Shown: positions 1 to 6,548 of the stretch, piece after piece
How positions within the stretch are numbered: the first letter of the stretch is position 1
How the letters are laid out: the number at the start of each line of letters is the position of its first letter
Assembly: GCA_015179025.1 (NCBI GenBank)
Contig: WHUX01000762.1
Coordinates: 1-11,679 of the forward strand
DNA: 11,679 nucleotides
From: Terfezia claveryi
Taxonomy: Eukaryota > Ascomycota > Pezizomycetes > Pezizales > Pezizaceae
Direction of reading: 5' to 3'
Position numbers and translations under genes: made by a program
Notes under the pieces: model-generated
Database searches by the model: none
Seen by the model: only the letters and a program-made list of their open reading frames with translations
Told to the model about the DNA's origin: nothing

Positions 1-196
1 GCGGAAATACTAAGCCAGTTCAATTTTTAGAATCATCTACGCCCAGGTGATAAGAATGGCAAGGCAGATGCGCTTTCTCGTCAGGTTGATCCTGACCTCG
101 AAGAGGGGGAGAGAAGCAGGACCACATGATTCGGATGTTCAAGCCTGGTCAATTCCAACTGGGAACAAGTGAGAGAGTCTAGTAACGCGCCGCATT
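1..196 (+). pseudogene. pol: RNase H C-terminus and pol linker of element A (remnant)
   Basis: Frame 1 from base 1 reads AEILSQFNF, then a TAG at 28-30, then RPGDKNGKADALSRQ. This is the end of the Ty3/gypsy RNase H domain, where the KADALSR box leads into the linker before integrase. The run around the TAG looks like an extra T followed by a lost base, because the neighbouring frame gives the expected RII-Y stretch. After about 120 the frame is lost; another frame from the ATG at 126 reads MIRMFKPGQF and ends at TAG 180-182, next to the start of the integrase frame. RNase H would degrade the RNA strand of the RNA/DNA hybrid during reverse transcription; this fragment lacks the catalytic part, which lies outside the window. 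Confidence 0.85.
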
Positions 197-1043
197 ATGG
201 CAGTGAAGGCCTCACAAACAGAAGAATCAAGTTGGTTGAAGGAGATCCAAGAGGCTGGCCTCAAGGACGACAAGTGGTTAGGGATTCGGAACGCGTTGAA
301 GTTTGGCAAGGAGTATCCTGGACTCGATCATTACGGTTTAGAAGATGACATGGTAACCTATGAGCGTCGCCTATATATACCTGACAACAATTCCCTTAAG
401 TTGAAAGTGGCTTTCCAAAGTCATGATGCTAAAGTTGCAGGTCATTTCGGACGTGACAAAACCCTCGAGCTAATGAAACGAAATTACTACTGGCCTAACA
501 TGGAAGACTGGGTACTAAACTACATTCGCACATGCGATGCTTGCCAAAGAAACAAGACAGCAAGACACAAAAATATGGCAAGCTCGTACCTCTTCCAATC
601 CCCTATAGGCCGTGGGAACACATTTCGATGGATTTCATCACTGATTTACCACCAGTCAAAGAGTACAATCAGATCTGGGTTATTGTTGATAGGTTTACTA
701 AGATGTCCATTTCATTCCTTTAAAGAACCGGAAGGCAAAAGAGTTGGCTGGGATATTTGTCAAGGAGGTTTGGAGGCTGCACAGATTACCAAAGAGAGTT
801 GTTTCGGATCGGGATTCGGTTTTTACAAGTTCGTTTTGGATGGAGGTAATGCGGTTATTAGGAGTTGAGTTGGATAAGTCCTCGGCATATTACCCCCAGA
901 CTGATAGTCAAACCGAACAGTCAACCAGACCCTTGAGCATTATCTACGGATGTATTGCATTGGGATCAGGATGACTGGGTCGAGTTATTACCATTTGCCG
1001 AGTTCTGTTATAATAACACTGTGCACTCAGTACTAAACTCACA
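197..1043 (+). pseudogene. pol: Integrase zinc finger and catalytic core of element A, multiply frameshifted
   Basis: The frame opening at 197 carries the HHCC zinc finger: His76, His83, Cys113 and Cys116 (HX6HX29CX2C), flanked by HDAKVAGHFG and CDACQRNK. Reading continues in frame 1 from about 575, where MDFITDLP at 628 supplies the first catalytic Asp (codon 631-633). From about 706 it is in frame 0, with VVSDRDSVF (Asp codon 807-809) and SQTEQ (Glu codon 915-917), exactly 35 residues apart. The frame then moves to 2 at about 920 (NQTLEHYLRMYC), to 1 at about 953 (HWDQDDWVELLPFAEF), and to 0 at about 1044. The DD35E residues survive but no single frame encodes them, so no active integrase can be made. 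Integrase would insert the cDNA into nuclear chromatin. Confidence 0.92.
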
Positions 1044-1703
1044 CCATTCTTCACCGCATATGCTCAACACCCAGAAAATAATTTCCAGAACCCAGCCGAA
1101 GCCTCAACCGAATCGAACAACCCTGAGGCAGTCAAGACAGTCGAAACCTTGGACGCAATAAGAGAGGCTATGAGGGAGAACATGAAAGCAGCGCAGGACC
1201 AGATGTCCAAATACTACAATCTCAAGGTAGCAGAGAAGGAACCGACATTCAAAGTGGGAGATTGGGTTATGGTCAACGCAAAGAACATCAAAACAAGGCG
1301 TCCAACCAAGAAGCTTGACTACAAGTTACGAGGGAAGTTTAGAATTAAACGGCTTATTGGCACTTATGCCTATGAGTTAGAGCTTCCCCTAAGTACAGGC
1401 AAAACTCACCCAGTTTTTCATATTAGTTTGTTGGAACCCTACCACCTTAACACGATTGCCGGCAGACGCTCACCAACACCCCCTCCAGTCGACCTCGAAG
1501 AATCGGAATACCAGGTAGAAAAGGTTAGGACGAGTGAGCTCAGGAAGGGACGGGTTATGTATTTAGTCTCTTGGAAGGGTTACGGTCCTGATGATGACAC
1601 ATGGGAACCATATGAGAACCTGAAGGATGGAGCAGCCGATTTAATTCGAAAATTCCATCTGGATAATCCTCGTAAGCCTCGGGACCCTGATGTTATCTTG
1701 TGA
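1044..1703 (+). pseudogene. pol: Integrase C-terminus with chromodomain of element A (still open)
   Basis: This is the best-preserved frame of A: open from about 1044 to the TGA at 1701-1703. It begins PFFTAYAQHPENNF, typical of the end of the integrase core, and passes VGDWVMVNAKNI and KLDYKLRGKFRI, the GPY/F-like C-terminal domain. A proline-rich hinge (SPTPPPVDLEE) follows, then a chromodomain at about 1506-1658. The chromodomain starts EYQVEKV and has SWKGYG and TWEPYENL, giving the aromatic Tyr/Trp/Trp positions expected of the methyl-lysine cage. In chromoviruses this domain directs integration to heterochromatin, often through H3K9 methylation; that is family knowledge, not shown here. 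It ends in a basic tail. An internal ATG at 1149 is not a real start: the domain is the C-terminal part of Pol. Confidence 0.93.
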
Positions 1704-1934
1704 GGATTTTTCTTTTTTTCCTATTATTAGGCATTAGGTTTTTTGAATTATCTTTACGTTTTTTGTTTTACCTGTATTTCTTATGCCATATTGTCCCAGG
1801 GGTGCAAAGAGACGTACGCAGCTATGTTTTGGCTGTTGTATATGAGGACTGGTCCTCAAGCCCCATCCATTGTTGTTAGTAGCAATAATGATTCTGATTG
1901 CATGATCAATTAGGTTCTTGCGGACAAGAACCTT
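1704..1934 (+). other. 3' non-coding region of element A between pol stop and polypurine tract
   Basis: No coding frame of interest. The first 70 bases are T-rich (runs of T around 1708-1770). Two perfect inverted repeats follow: a 7-bp stem with 2-nt loop at 1843-1858 (TGAGGAC/GTCCTCA), and a 9-bp stem with 4-nt loop at 1912-1933, which lies directly before the polypurine tract. Confidence 0.7.
1912..1933 (+). other. Perfect 9-bp hairpin abutting the polypurine tract
   Basis: AGGTTCTTG (1912-1920) and CAAGAACCT (1925-1933) are exact reverse complements around the 4-nt loop CGGA. The stem ends one base before the polypurine tract. It might shape RNA near the plus-strand primer or near the 3' end of the transcript, but its function is unknown. 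Confidence 0.7.
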
Positions 1935-1945
1935 AAGGGGGGAGG
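1935..1945 (+). promoter_or_regulatory. Polypurine tract (plus-strand primer) of element A
   Basis: AAGGGGGGAGG sits three bases (CAC) upstream of the LTR start TGTCAC at 1949. In LTR retrotransposons the RNase-H-resistant purine tract next to the 3' LTR primes plus-strand DNA synthesis. Composition and position both fit. Confidence 0.85.
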
Positions 1946-2270
1946 CACTGTCACGGGGTGACATCCAGCCCTACCAAAGGTACTTGGGCCCTTATAGAAC
2001 GACCCTAGAATCTATATGAACTCTAGGTACACTCTTAGCAGTGTGGTGCAAACGTTTCTAATACTTATCTATAAGAGTTAAGTATATGAAACGGGTATGA
2101 ACCTCGGAGTGGTTTATAATCATCCTAGATGGTTAAGACCCTTATGGAACGTCCATAGACCCTTGAGGGAGCTACGGTTTAAGTTTCATAAGAATCCGAT
2201 TAACGGTTCAATAGTTATACTCAGATTAATATGCTGACTATATGCATATATATGCTAGCTATATTAGCTG

Positions 2271-2319
2271 TTACCCTGAAGTCTTGGCGTTACCCTGAAT
2301 ATTGAATTATTACCCTGAA
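2271..2319 (+). repeat. Three phased TTACCCTGAA repeats in LTR1
   Basis: Identical decamers begin at 2271, 2290 and 2310, spaced 19 and 20 bp, about two helical turns. All three are also identical in the other LTR at 6500, 6519 and 6539. They lie in U3 far upstream of the TATA box, so they may be binding sites for a transcription factor; that is inference. Confidence 0.8.
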
Positions 2320-2367
2320 CTGCAGGAAAATAATTCGGTAAAAATAACTAAAAAAATGAAGGACCGA

Positions 2368-2394
2368 GGGCGCACTTTAGACCAAAGTGCGTCC
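2368..2394 (+). other. GC-rich stem-loop in LTR1
   Basis: GGGCGCACTTT (2368-2378) pairs with AAAGTGCGTCC (2384-2394) around a 5-nt loop, with one G-T pair. The core 8 bp (CGCACTTT/AAAGTGCG) is conserved in the second LTR at 6601-6621, where a G-to-T change weakens the outer stem. Confidence 0.6.
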
Positions 2395-3106
2395 GGTGAC
2401 ACTATAAGGGAGTGCGCCCAGGACAGAGGCCAAAGGTAGGGCCAAAACATAAAGTTCTCCGAATTTAATGTTTCAAGGTTCTATCTAGGCCTACTCTTCG
2501 TCCTGATTCCATTTCTGCAATCCATTTTATGATCGGAGTTAAACTCATGGAGATATAAGACTTTTAATATGGTCATATAGGTCCACGAGGAGGTTTACTT
2601 ATTATTGGTAATAACTCCGTGAATAATTTGGGTATCGGATAAACTAAGATTCTATAATCTTCTATGCGTTGATACCTTTCCAATGGTAATTTACTTGTGA
2701 CCCACGGTTCTCTATTCATAGAGTTATGTGCAGTTGAAAATTATTTTCAATGGACACTAGACACTATTAAGTGAATATTGCCGGAAACATAATTAGATGC
2801 CTTCGGATATTGTCGGATGGTAATTCGATAGTATCGGGGATTGGTAACGTATCTGGAATTGAATTTAGTTGTCTCGGATAAGAATTCTTTAATGGGATAA
2901 GCGAGCTATAAGCGAAGTACGTATAACATGCAGACATGGAAATATTCTCTACGTTCGGGTTAGTAACCTGTGACAACGAGTGCAGATAGCAACTGCATTA
3001 ACAAAGGTGTGGATGGCATAACACTTAGGAAGAAATTCCGAGGTGACAGGTAGGCCCGCGTTTTATAAAATATTTTTATCATAAGAATATCTACAAACAC
3101 GCGGGA

Positions 3107-3114
3107 TATAAATA
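3107..3114 (+). promoter_or_regulatory. Putative TATA box of LTR1
   Basis: TATAAATA is preceded by GCGGGA and followed by GTGCAAGTAG; the same block is present at 7339-7346 in the other LTR. It lies about 290 bases before the LTR end, a normal place for a retrotransposon promoter. Transcription would start roughly 25-35 bases downstream; this is inferred from the motif only. Confidence 0.6.
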
Positions 3115-3404
3115 GTGCAAGTAGTTCCAGTTGAATTCATTCTACCACCGAGTATTCGAAAGCAAGAGCACCTCGAGTATACGAAGTCTACAAAGTTCTA
3201 AGTCTTGAGTTAACTTTATGTTCAAGCGACATAGGATTTATTTTGTGTGCGAAATAAGATCCATCGTGAGGGACTATAGTTGGATTGAACTTTACTGCTA
3301 TAGGATTGATATTCTGTGTTGCGGAATAGATATCGTTGCGACAGCAAATTACGGCCATCCTAATAGTCGCAAGAGCACTATCAGTCAATAGGGCCCCCAT
3401 GACA

Positions 3405-3425
3405 TATACTTCTGTTAAACTTTAA
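3405..3425. other. Unassigned 21-bp gap between the LTR of A and the LTR edge of B
   Basis: These bases lie between the end of LTR1 and the best candidate end of B's LTR at 3426. They include the presumed right target-site duplicate of A (3405-3409). They may be host DNA, or further B LTR sequence into which A inserted. The sequence alone does not decide this. Confidence 0.4.
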
Positions 3426-4104
3426 TGTTACAAACTCAAAGATGTTGAGTATGTTGTAATCATGTTGAACGTATTCAGCACGCTCTGGCTTGTATTATAG
3501 CTTACCAGAATCGTGTATATATAGGAGGGGAATTCTCTTCCTTCAGAGATTATTAGTTCACAATAGCTCACACATCAATCTCATTCACTCACACATTCCA
3601 CTATATATTCTCCTATATATTCTATGTTTCTTGTGCATGCTCTACAGCGTCCTCTTCAGGATCCACAATGTCCTCTACATTCACCAGAACATCCTCTACC
3701 AGCCTATTGGATCCGTTCCCAAGTTTCTCCTTTATTGGATACTTAGTTGAATTACCGCTGCCTGTTGAATATAGTGTATATGTAGCGACGGCTCTGGGGG
3801 CAATGCGATCAAGGGGTACGCCGGGGCAAGGGCAAGGCTCGGATAACATACACGTAGGAACGCTACGTGTGTGACTAGGGGGAGGCTGAGACAGGGTGCA
3901 AGGGCAAGAGGCAAGAGAGGCAGAGGGCAAGGGACACGATACATGCGGAAGCAGTTGCCACATGTGTCAAGGGAGGCAGCTGGGCTGCAGAGACAAGGCG
4001 AGGAGGTGCACAAGGGAGATGCACCAACGTGGAGAGAAGCAAGGCCCTGTATTGGATATACAAGACGTTGGATGGGGATCCAACGACAGTACGAGGGACA
4101 GGCT

Positions 4105-4113
4105 CTATATATA
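4105..4113 (-). promoter_or_regulatory. Putative TATA box of B's LTR
   Basis: The minus strand reads TATATATAG here, about 175 bases into the LTR from its 4287 end, and is followed by a C/T-rich leader. The placement suits U3-driven transcription of B. A second TATATATAGG, on the opposite strand at 3516-3525, points the other way, so strand assignment rests on B's orientation. Confidence 0.45.
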
Positions 4114-4190
4114 CATAACTCGGTCAGGGCAATGGAGAAAATAAGCTTCCCTATCTCGGAAGTCAAGCAATATAACGATAATACAATAAC

Positions 4191-4267
4191 CCATCACCGG
4201 TGATCGCAGGTGATGACAAAGACAACAATGGTAATGACCCATCACCTGCGATCGCAGGTGATGACAA
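4191..4267. repeat. Two 29-bp repeats, the second a 24-bp perfect palindrome
   Basis: CCATCACC...GATCGCAGGTGATGACAA occurs at 4191-4219 and 4239-4267, with two differences. In the second copy the central 24 bases (4240-4263, centred on GCGATCGC) are a perfect palindrome; the first copy is an imperfect one. They lie within the first 100 bases of B's LTR, in U3, and could be binding sites for dimeric regulators or form cruciforms. The function is unknown. Confidence 0.8.
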
Positions 4268-4290
4268 TTGAATACATGGTTGTTACACTA

Positions 4291-4300
4291 TCCCCCCTTT
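4291..4300 (-). promoter_or_regulatory. Polypurine tract of element B
   Basis: The minus strand reads AAAGGGGGGA, then TAG, then the LTR start TGTAACA at 4287. It is equivalent to the tract of A at 1935-1945, and its location between the pol 3' UTR and LTR fits a plus-strand primer. Confidence 0.8.
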
Positions 4301-4447
4301 AGGCTGGAGCTCTAGCGACTAGGAGGACTGGGCACGATAACCAGCAAAATCAATACAGAAAACAACAACAACAAAAGCAAGGAAAAGAACCCCAACTCCG
4401 AACAACAACAAGAACAGAAAAAACAACAAGGATGCAAAGTCACGACC
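4301..4447 (-). other. 3' UTR of element B
   Basis: This is non-coding sequence between the pol stop (4448-4450) and the polypurine tract. It is rich in TTG repeats on the minus strand (AAC runs at about 4361-4373 and 4401-4410 on the plus strand). No gene is seen. Confidence 0.7.
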
Positions 4448-4927
4448 TCAGTCGACTGGGCGAGGCTTCCTGGAGTATTGCTGGTGGAACAGGGTAACCA
4501 AGTCCTGCGCATTCTTCAAGTCCTCTGCGGGTTGCCAGGTAGTCTCCTCGTCCCCTACCCACTTGACCTTATACTGAACTCGTCCATAGCGTTTCCTCGA
4601 GTCCAGTACTTCTTCAACCTCCCACTCATCTTCACCTGCAATCACCACGGGAGGAGGTGGGGGGTGCTTTTGCCCTGGAAGGGGATCGTCGGCGGCTGGC
4701 TCAATTTCCGAGACATGAACGACTGGATGGCACTTGATATCCCTGGGAAACCTCAGACGGTAAGCATGAGTGCCCACAGCCGCTAACACCTCGTAGGGGC
4801 CTAGGAACTTGTGATCCAGCTTACGGGAGAGCCGTTCTGTCCGGAAGTGTCGGCTAGAAAGCCATACCTTGTCTCCAGGCTGGTACCTTGAGGCAAGCAA
4901 CCGTAATCCATTTGCATATTCTGCTTA
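4448..4927 (-). pseudogene. pol: Integrase C-terminus with chromodomain of element B
   Basis: This minus-strand segment runs from the TAA at 4925-4927 to the TGA at 4448-4450, 150 residues when counted from the TTG at 4898-4900. It starts with a typical integrase C-terminal segment (YQPGDKVWLSSRHF), has the GPY/F motif LGPYEV at residues 33-38, then HVSEIEP, a proline run, and a chromodomain at about residues 92-141. That domain starts EWEVEEVL and has KVKWVG and TTWQPAEDL, keeping the aromatic positions. It is in frame with the upstream integrase at 4928-5785, so the TAA at 4925-4927 (in AQAR*AEYANG) is a nonsense mutation, probably from CAA. The chromodomain would tether the integration complex to modified histones. 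Confidence 0.92.
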
Positions 4928-5785
4928 CCTGGCCTGAGCATATTCTAGCTCAGCCTTCAGGGTACGGTGGAGTTCAGTGATTCTAGCTGCGAATTCCTTA
5001 GCCGGGGGATGGGCTTCATGTGGGGGTGCTAAGGTATCCACGAATCGGGGGTGCCAACCGTAATTGGCCAGGAAGGGAGAGGTTTTCGAGGACTCCGAGA
5101 ACTGGTTATTGGCGGCAAATTCACAGGTCGCTAGCAATGAAACCCAGTTGTCCTGCTGGTAATTGACGAAAGCCCTCAAATATTGCTCCATAATGGCATT
5201 CATCCTCTACGATTAGCCATCCGTCTGGGGGTGGTAAGCTATTGACAGACGAACTTTGATCCCCAGAAGTTCACAGAAGGCTTGCCACAATTCTGAGGTA
5301 AACTGGGGGCCACGGTCGGACACGATCGATTCAGGGAGGCCATGGTACCGGAATACATTATTGAGATAGAGGTTGGCTAACTCCGGAGTGGAGCAGGTAT
5401 CCCGGCAAGGTATAACATGCCTCATCTTCGTCAACCGGTCTACCACCATCAGGATGGCATTGAACCCTGCGTCTTCCAGCGATCCCGTCATGAAGTCCAT
5501 GGTCAGGTGCAGCCAGGGTCGATCCGGGATGTCCAGAGGTTTCAGGGTCCCATATGGGGCATGGCGGACAGGCTTAGAACGTTTGCAAACATGGCAATTC
5601 CGTACGTACCGTTCTACGTCCTTCTGCTGATCAATCTATGTGTATTCCCTAGCTAGTAGCTCCAACGTTTTAGCCACCCCAGGGTGACCTGCAATTAGGC
5701 TGTCGTGGTGTTCTTTGATCAATCGCAGGCGCAGCTCTCCTTCCAGTACATAGAGCCGTTCGAGGTGATAGAGGATGCCCTCCTA
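4928..5785 (-). pseudogene. pol: Integrase zinc finger and core of element B, with nonsense codons
   Basis: One minus-strand frame runs through the whole domain. Near its start is EGILYHLERLYV, then the HHCC zinc finger HDSLIAGH...CHVCKRSK (HX6HX29CX2C). MDFMTGSL supplies the first Asp (5495-5497) and SIVSDRGPQF the second (5315-5317). The third catalytic residue, 35 residues further, falls on a TAG at 5207-5209. In-frame stops are TAG 5783-5785, TAG 5636-5638 (where a Trp is usual), TAA 5213-5215 (in QTDG*), TAG 5207-5209 and TAA 4925-4927. There is no frameshift. The rest of the core (EQYLRAFVNYQQDNW, FAANNQFSESSKTSPF) is intact to 4928. The domain is dead but slightly decayed. Confidence 0.93.
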
Positions 5786-6177
5786 GACGGTACACTCGGC
5801 TAGGGAAATCTTGGGATAGCGGCGCTGGCCGGAATCCACTGCGGCGATCATGTCTTTGGTCAGTGGGTCATCCGCGTATGCCCTTTTTACCTGTTGTCGG
5901 AGATCACTTCCAGCATCTGCATTGGCCTCGACATCCACAATGTCAGCTTCAGCCTCAGCCTCAGCCAGAACATTGGCGGCCAGGTCAAGATTTTCCGGTT
6001 TCAGTACCACCTGGTTCTGGTACTTCAGCCTTTCATCCCCCCCCTTAGGGAGATCTCCTGATCTCCTGGTCAGTGCGTCTGGCTTCCCACCAGCCTTTCC
6101 TGGCCAGTACTTGATTTTGAAGTTGAACTGGGACAGGAATTCCGACCATCTAGCCTGCCGGCGATTCAGCAACTTGG
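5786..6177 (-). pseudogene. pol: RNase H C-terminus and linker of element B, cut by LTR2
   Basis: The minus-strand frame reads [20 protein letters not shown], then [18 protein letters not shown], the end of Ty3/gypsy RNase H, followed by [11 protein letters not shown]. An acidic Ala/Glu-rich linker ([19 protein letters not shown]) then leads to the integrase. It continues in the same frame past the TAG at 5783-5785 (AECTV*EGILYH). An open reading can be extended to an ATG at 6191-6193, but those first 16 bases belong to LTR2, so that start is an artefact of the insertion. The catalytic N-terminal part of RNase H should lie beyond element C. Confidence 0.9.
6173..6177. repeat. Putative left target-site duplicate of element C
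   Basis: The five bases CTTGG directly precede the LTR start at 6178 and belong to B's RNase H coding sequence. Ty3/gypsy integrases usually make 4-6 bp duplications. The right copy would follow C's 3' LTR, outside the window. Confidence 0.45.
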
Positions 6178-6499
6178 TGTCACGGGGTGACATCCAGCCC
6201 TACCAAAGGTACTTGGGCCCTTATAGAACGACCCTAGAATCTATATGAACTCTAGGTACACTCTTAGCAGTGTGGTGCAAACGTTTCTAATACTTATCTA
6301 TAAGAGTTAAGTATATGAAACGGGTAGGAACCTCGGAGTAGTTTATAATCATCCTAGATCGTTAAGACCCTTATGGAACGTCCATAGACCCTTGAGGGAG
6401 CTACGGTTTAAGTTTCATAAGAATCCGATTAACGGTTCAATAGTTATACTCAGATTAATATGCTGACTATATGCATATATATGCTAGCTATATTAGCTA

Positions 6500-6548
6500 T
6501 TACCCTGAAGTCTTGGCGTTACCCTGAATATTGAATTATTACCCTGAA
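6500..6548 (+). repeat. Three phased TTACCCTGAA repeats in LTR2
   Basis: The decamers start at 6500, 6519 and 6539 and are identical in sequence and spacing to those in LTR1, although a neighbouring base has changed (GTTACCC to ATTACCC at the first repeat). Confidence 0.8.

Larger units (their letters stand above)
1..3404 (+). mobile_element. Element A: 3' part of a Ty3/gypsy chromovirus, ending in its 3' LTR
   Basis: The order RNase H tail, integrase, chromodomain, polypurine tract, LTR is the standard 3' half of a Ty3/gypsy chromovirus. The LTR is bounded by TGTCAC at 1949 and ATGACA at 3404, and the same boundaries occur in the second copy at 6178-7640. The 5' half (5' LTR, gag, protease, RT) lies left of the window. 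The coding part is broken by several frameshifts, so the copy is dead. If insertion made a 5-bp target duplication, the right copy would be TATAC at 3405-3409; the left copy is not visible. Confidence 0.93.
1949..3404 (+). repeat. 3' LTR of element A (LTR1), about 1456 bp
   Basis: It is homologous along its whole length to 6178-7640. Homology starts sharply at TGTCACGGGG and stops at GGGCCCCCATGACA. The termini form the inverted repeat TGTCAC...(G/A)TGACA, the usual TG...CA of LTRs. The first 15 bases are themselves an inverted repeat (TGTCAC-GGG-GTGACA). Inside are three TTACCCTGAA repeats (2271-2319), a GC-rich hairpin (2368-2394), an imperfect direct repeat (1989-2008 and 2139-2158) and a TATAAATA box at 3107-3114, placing U3 at about 1949-3135 and R/U5 in the last 270 bases. 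At about 1.46 kb it is long for a fungal Ty3/gypsy LTR. Short open frames on its minus strand show no recognisable protein. Confidence 0.95.
3426..4287 (-). repeat. Probable 3' LTR of element B (about 862 bp)
   Basis: On the minus strand, a polypurine tract (AAAGGGGGGA) and three bases lead into TGTAACAACC at 4287, a typical LTR start. The best matching other end is TGTTACAAAC at 3426 on the plus strand, an imperfect inverted repeat (8 of 10 positions). No second copy is in the window, so the left boundary is tentative. Within it, a minus-strand TATATATAG (rc of 4105-4113) could be the promoter. Other structure: paired palindromes (4191-4267), a 7-bp hairpin at 4067-4084, an 8-bp hairpin at 3850-3870, and a purine-rich plus strand with five GGCAAG copies at 3825-3931. 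Several open frames of 60-145 codons on both strands look like by-products of this biased composition; none resembles a known protein. Confidence 0.72.
3426..6177 (-). mobile_element. Element B: second, unrelated chromovirus on the minus strand, cut by element C
   Basis: Read on the minus strand the order is RNase H tail (from 6177), integrase, chromodomain (stop at 4448-4450), 3' UTR, polypurine tract (4291-4300) and 3' LTR (4287 down to about 3426). Protein sequence and LTR differ clearly from A and C, so it is another family. Its 5' part is missing because LTR2 begins at 6178 in the middle of the RNase H coding sequence. The rest of B should lie to the right of C, outside the window. Pol here keeps one frame but carries five nonsense codons. 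Confidence 0.9.

Noticed and set aside
2271..2319. TTACCC units as a telomere remnant
   Set aside because: Only three separated copies in a TTACCCTGAA context, present in both LTRs; no tandem TTAGGG/CCCTAA array.
2767..3400. Minus-strand open frames of about 70 codons inside LTR1
   Set aside because: They lie in an LTR and carry no recognisable domain. LTR2 differs from LTR1 here by indels that would disrupt such frames, so coding constraint is unlikely.
3426..3880. A Ty1/copia LTR or gag start
   Set aside because: The plus-strand TATA and ATG (3668) looked copia-like, but no Ty1/copia domain or primer site follows, and the region fits as B's LTR.
3622..4203. Overlapping open frames of up to 144 codons on both strands in B's LTR
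   Set aside because: The stretch is purine/pyrimidine-skewed with GGCAAG repeats, which leaves several frames open by chance. Translations are Pro/Leu/Cys or Gly/Arg rich with no known motif.
4191..4267. CRISPR-like direct repeats
   Set aside because: Only two copies with palindromic repeats inside a eukaryotic LTR, with no spacer array or cas gene.
4478..4786. Plus-strand frame opposite B's chromodomain
   Set aside because: It is the shadow of the well-supported minus-strand integrase C-terminus and chromodomain.
5373..6248. Plus-strand frames opposite B's integrase and RNase H tail
   Set aside because: These are shadow frames; the minus strand carries the recognisable pol domains, and one of these frames even runs into LTR2.
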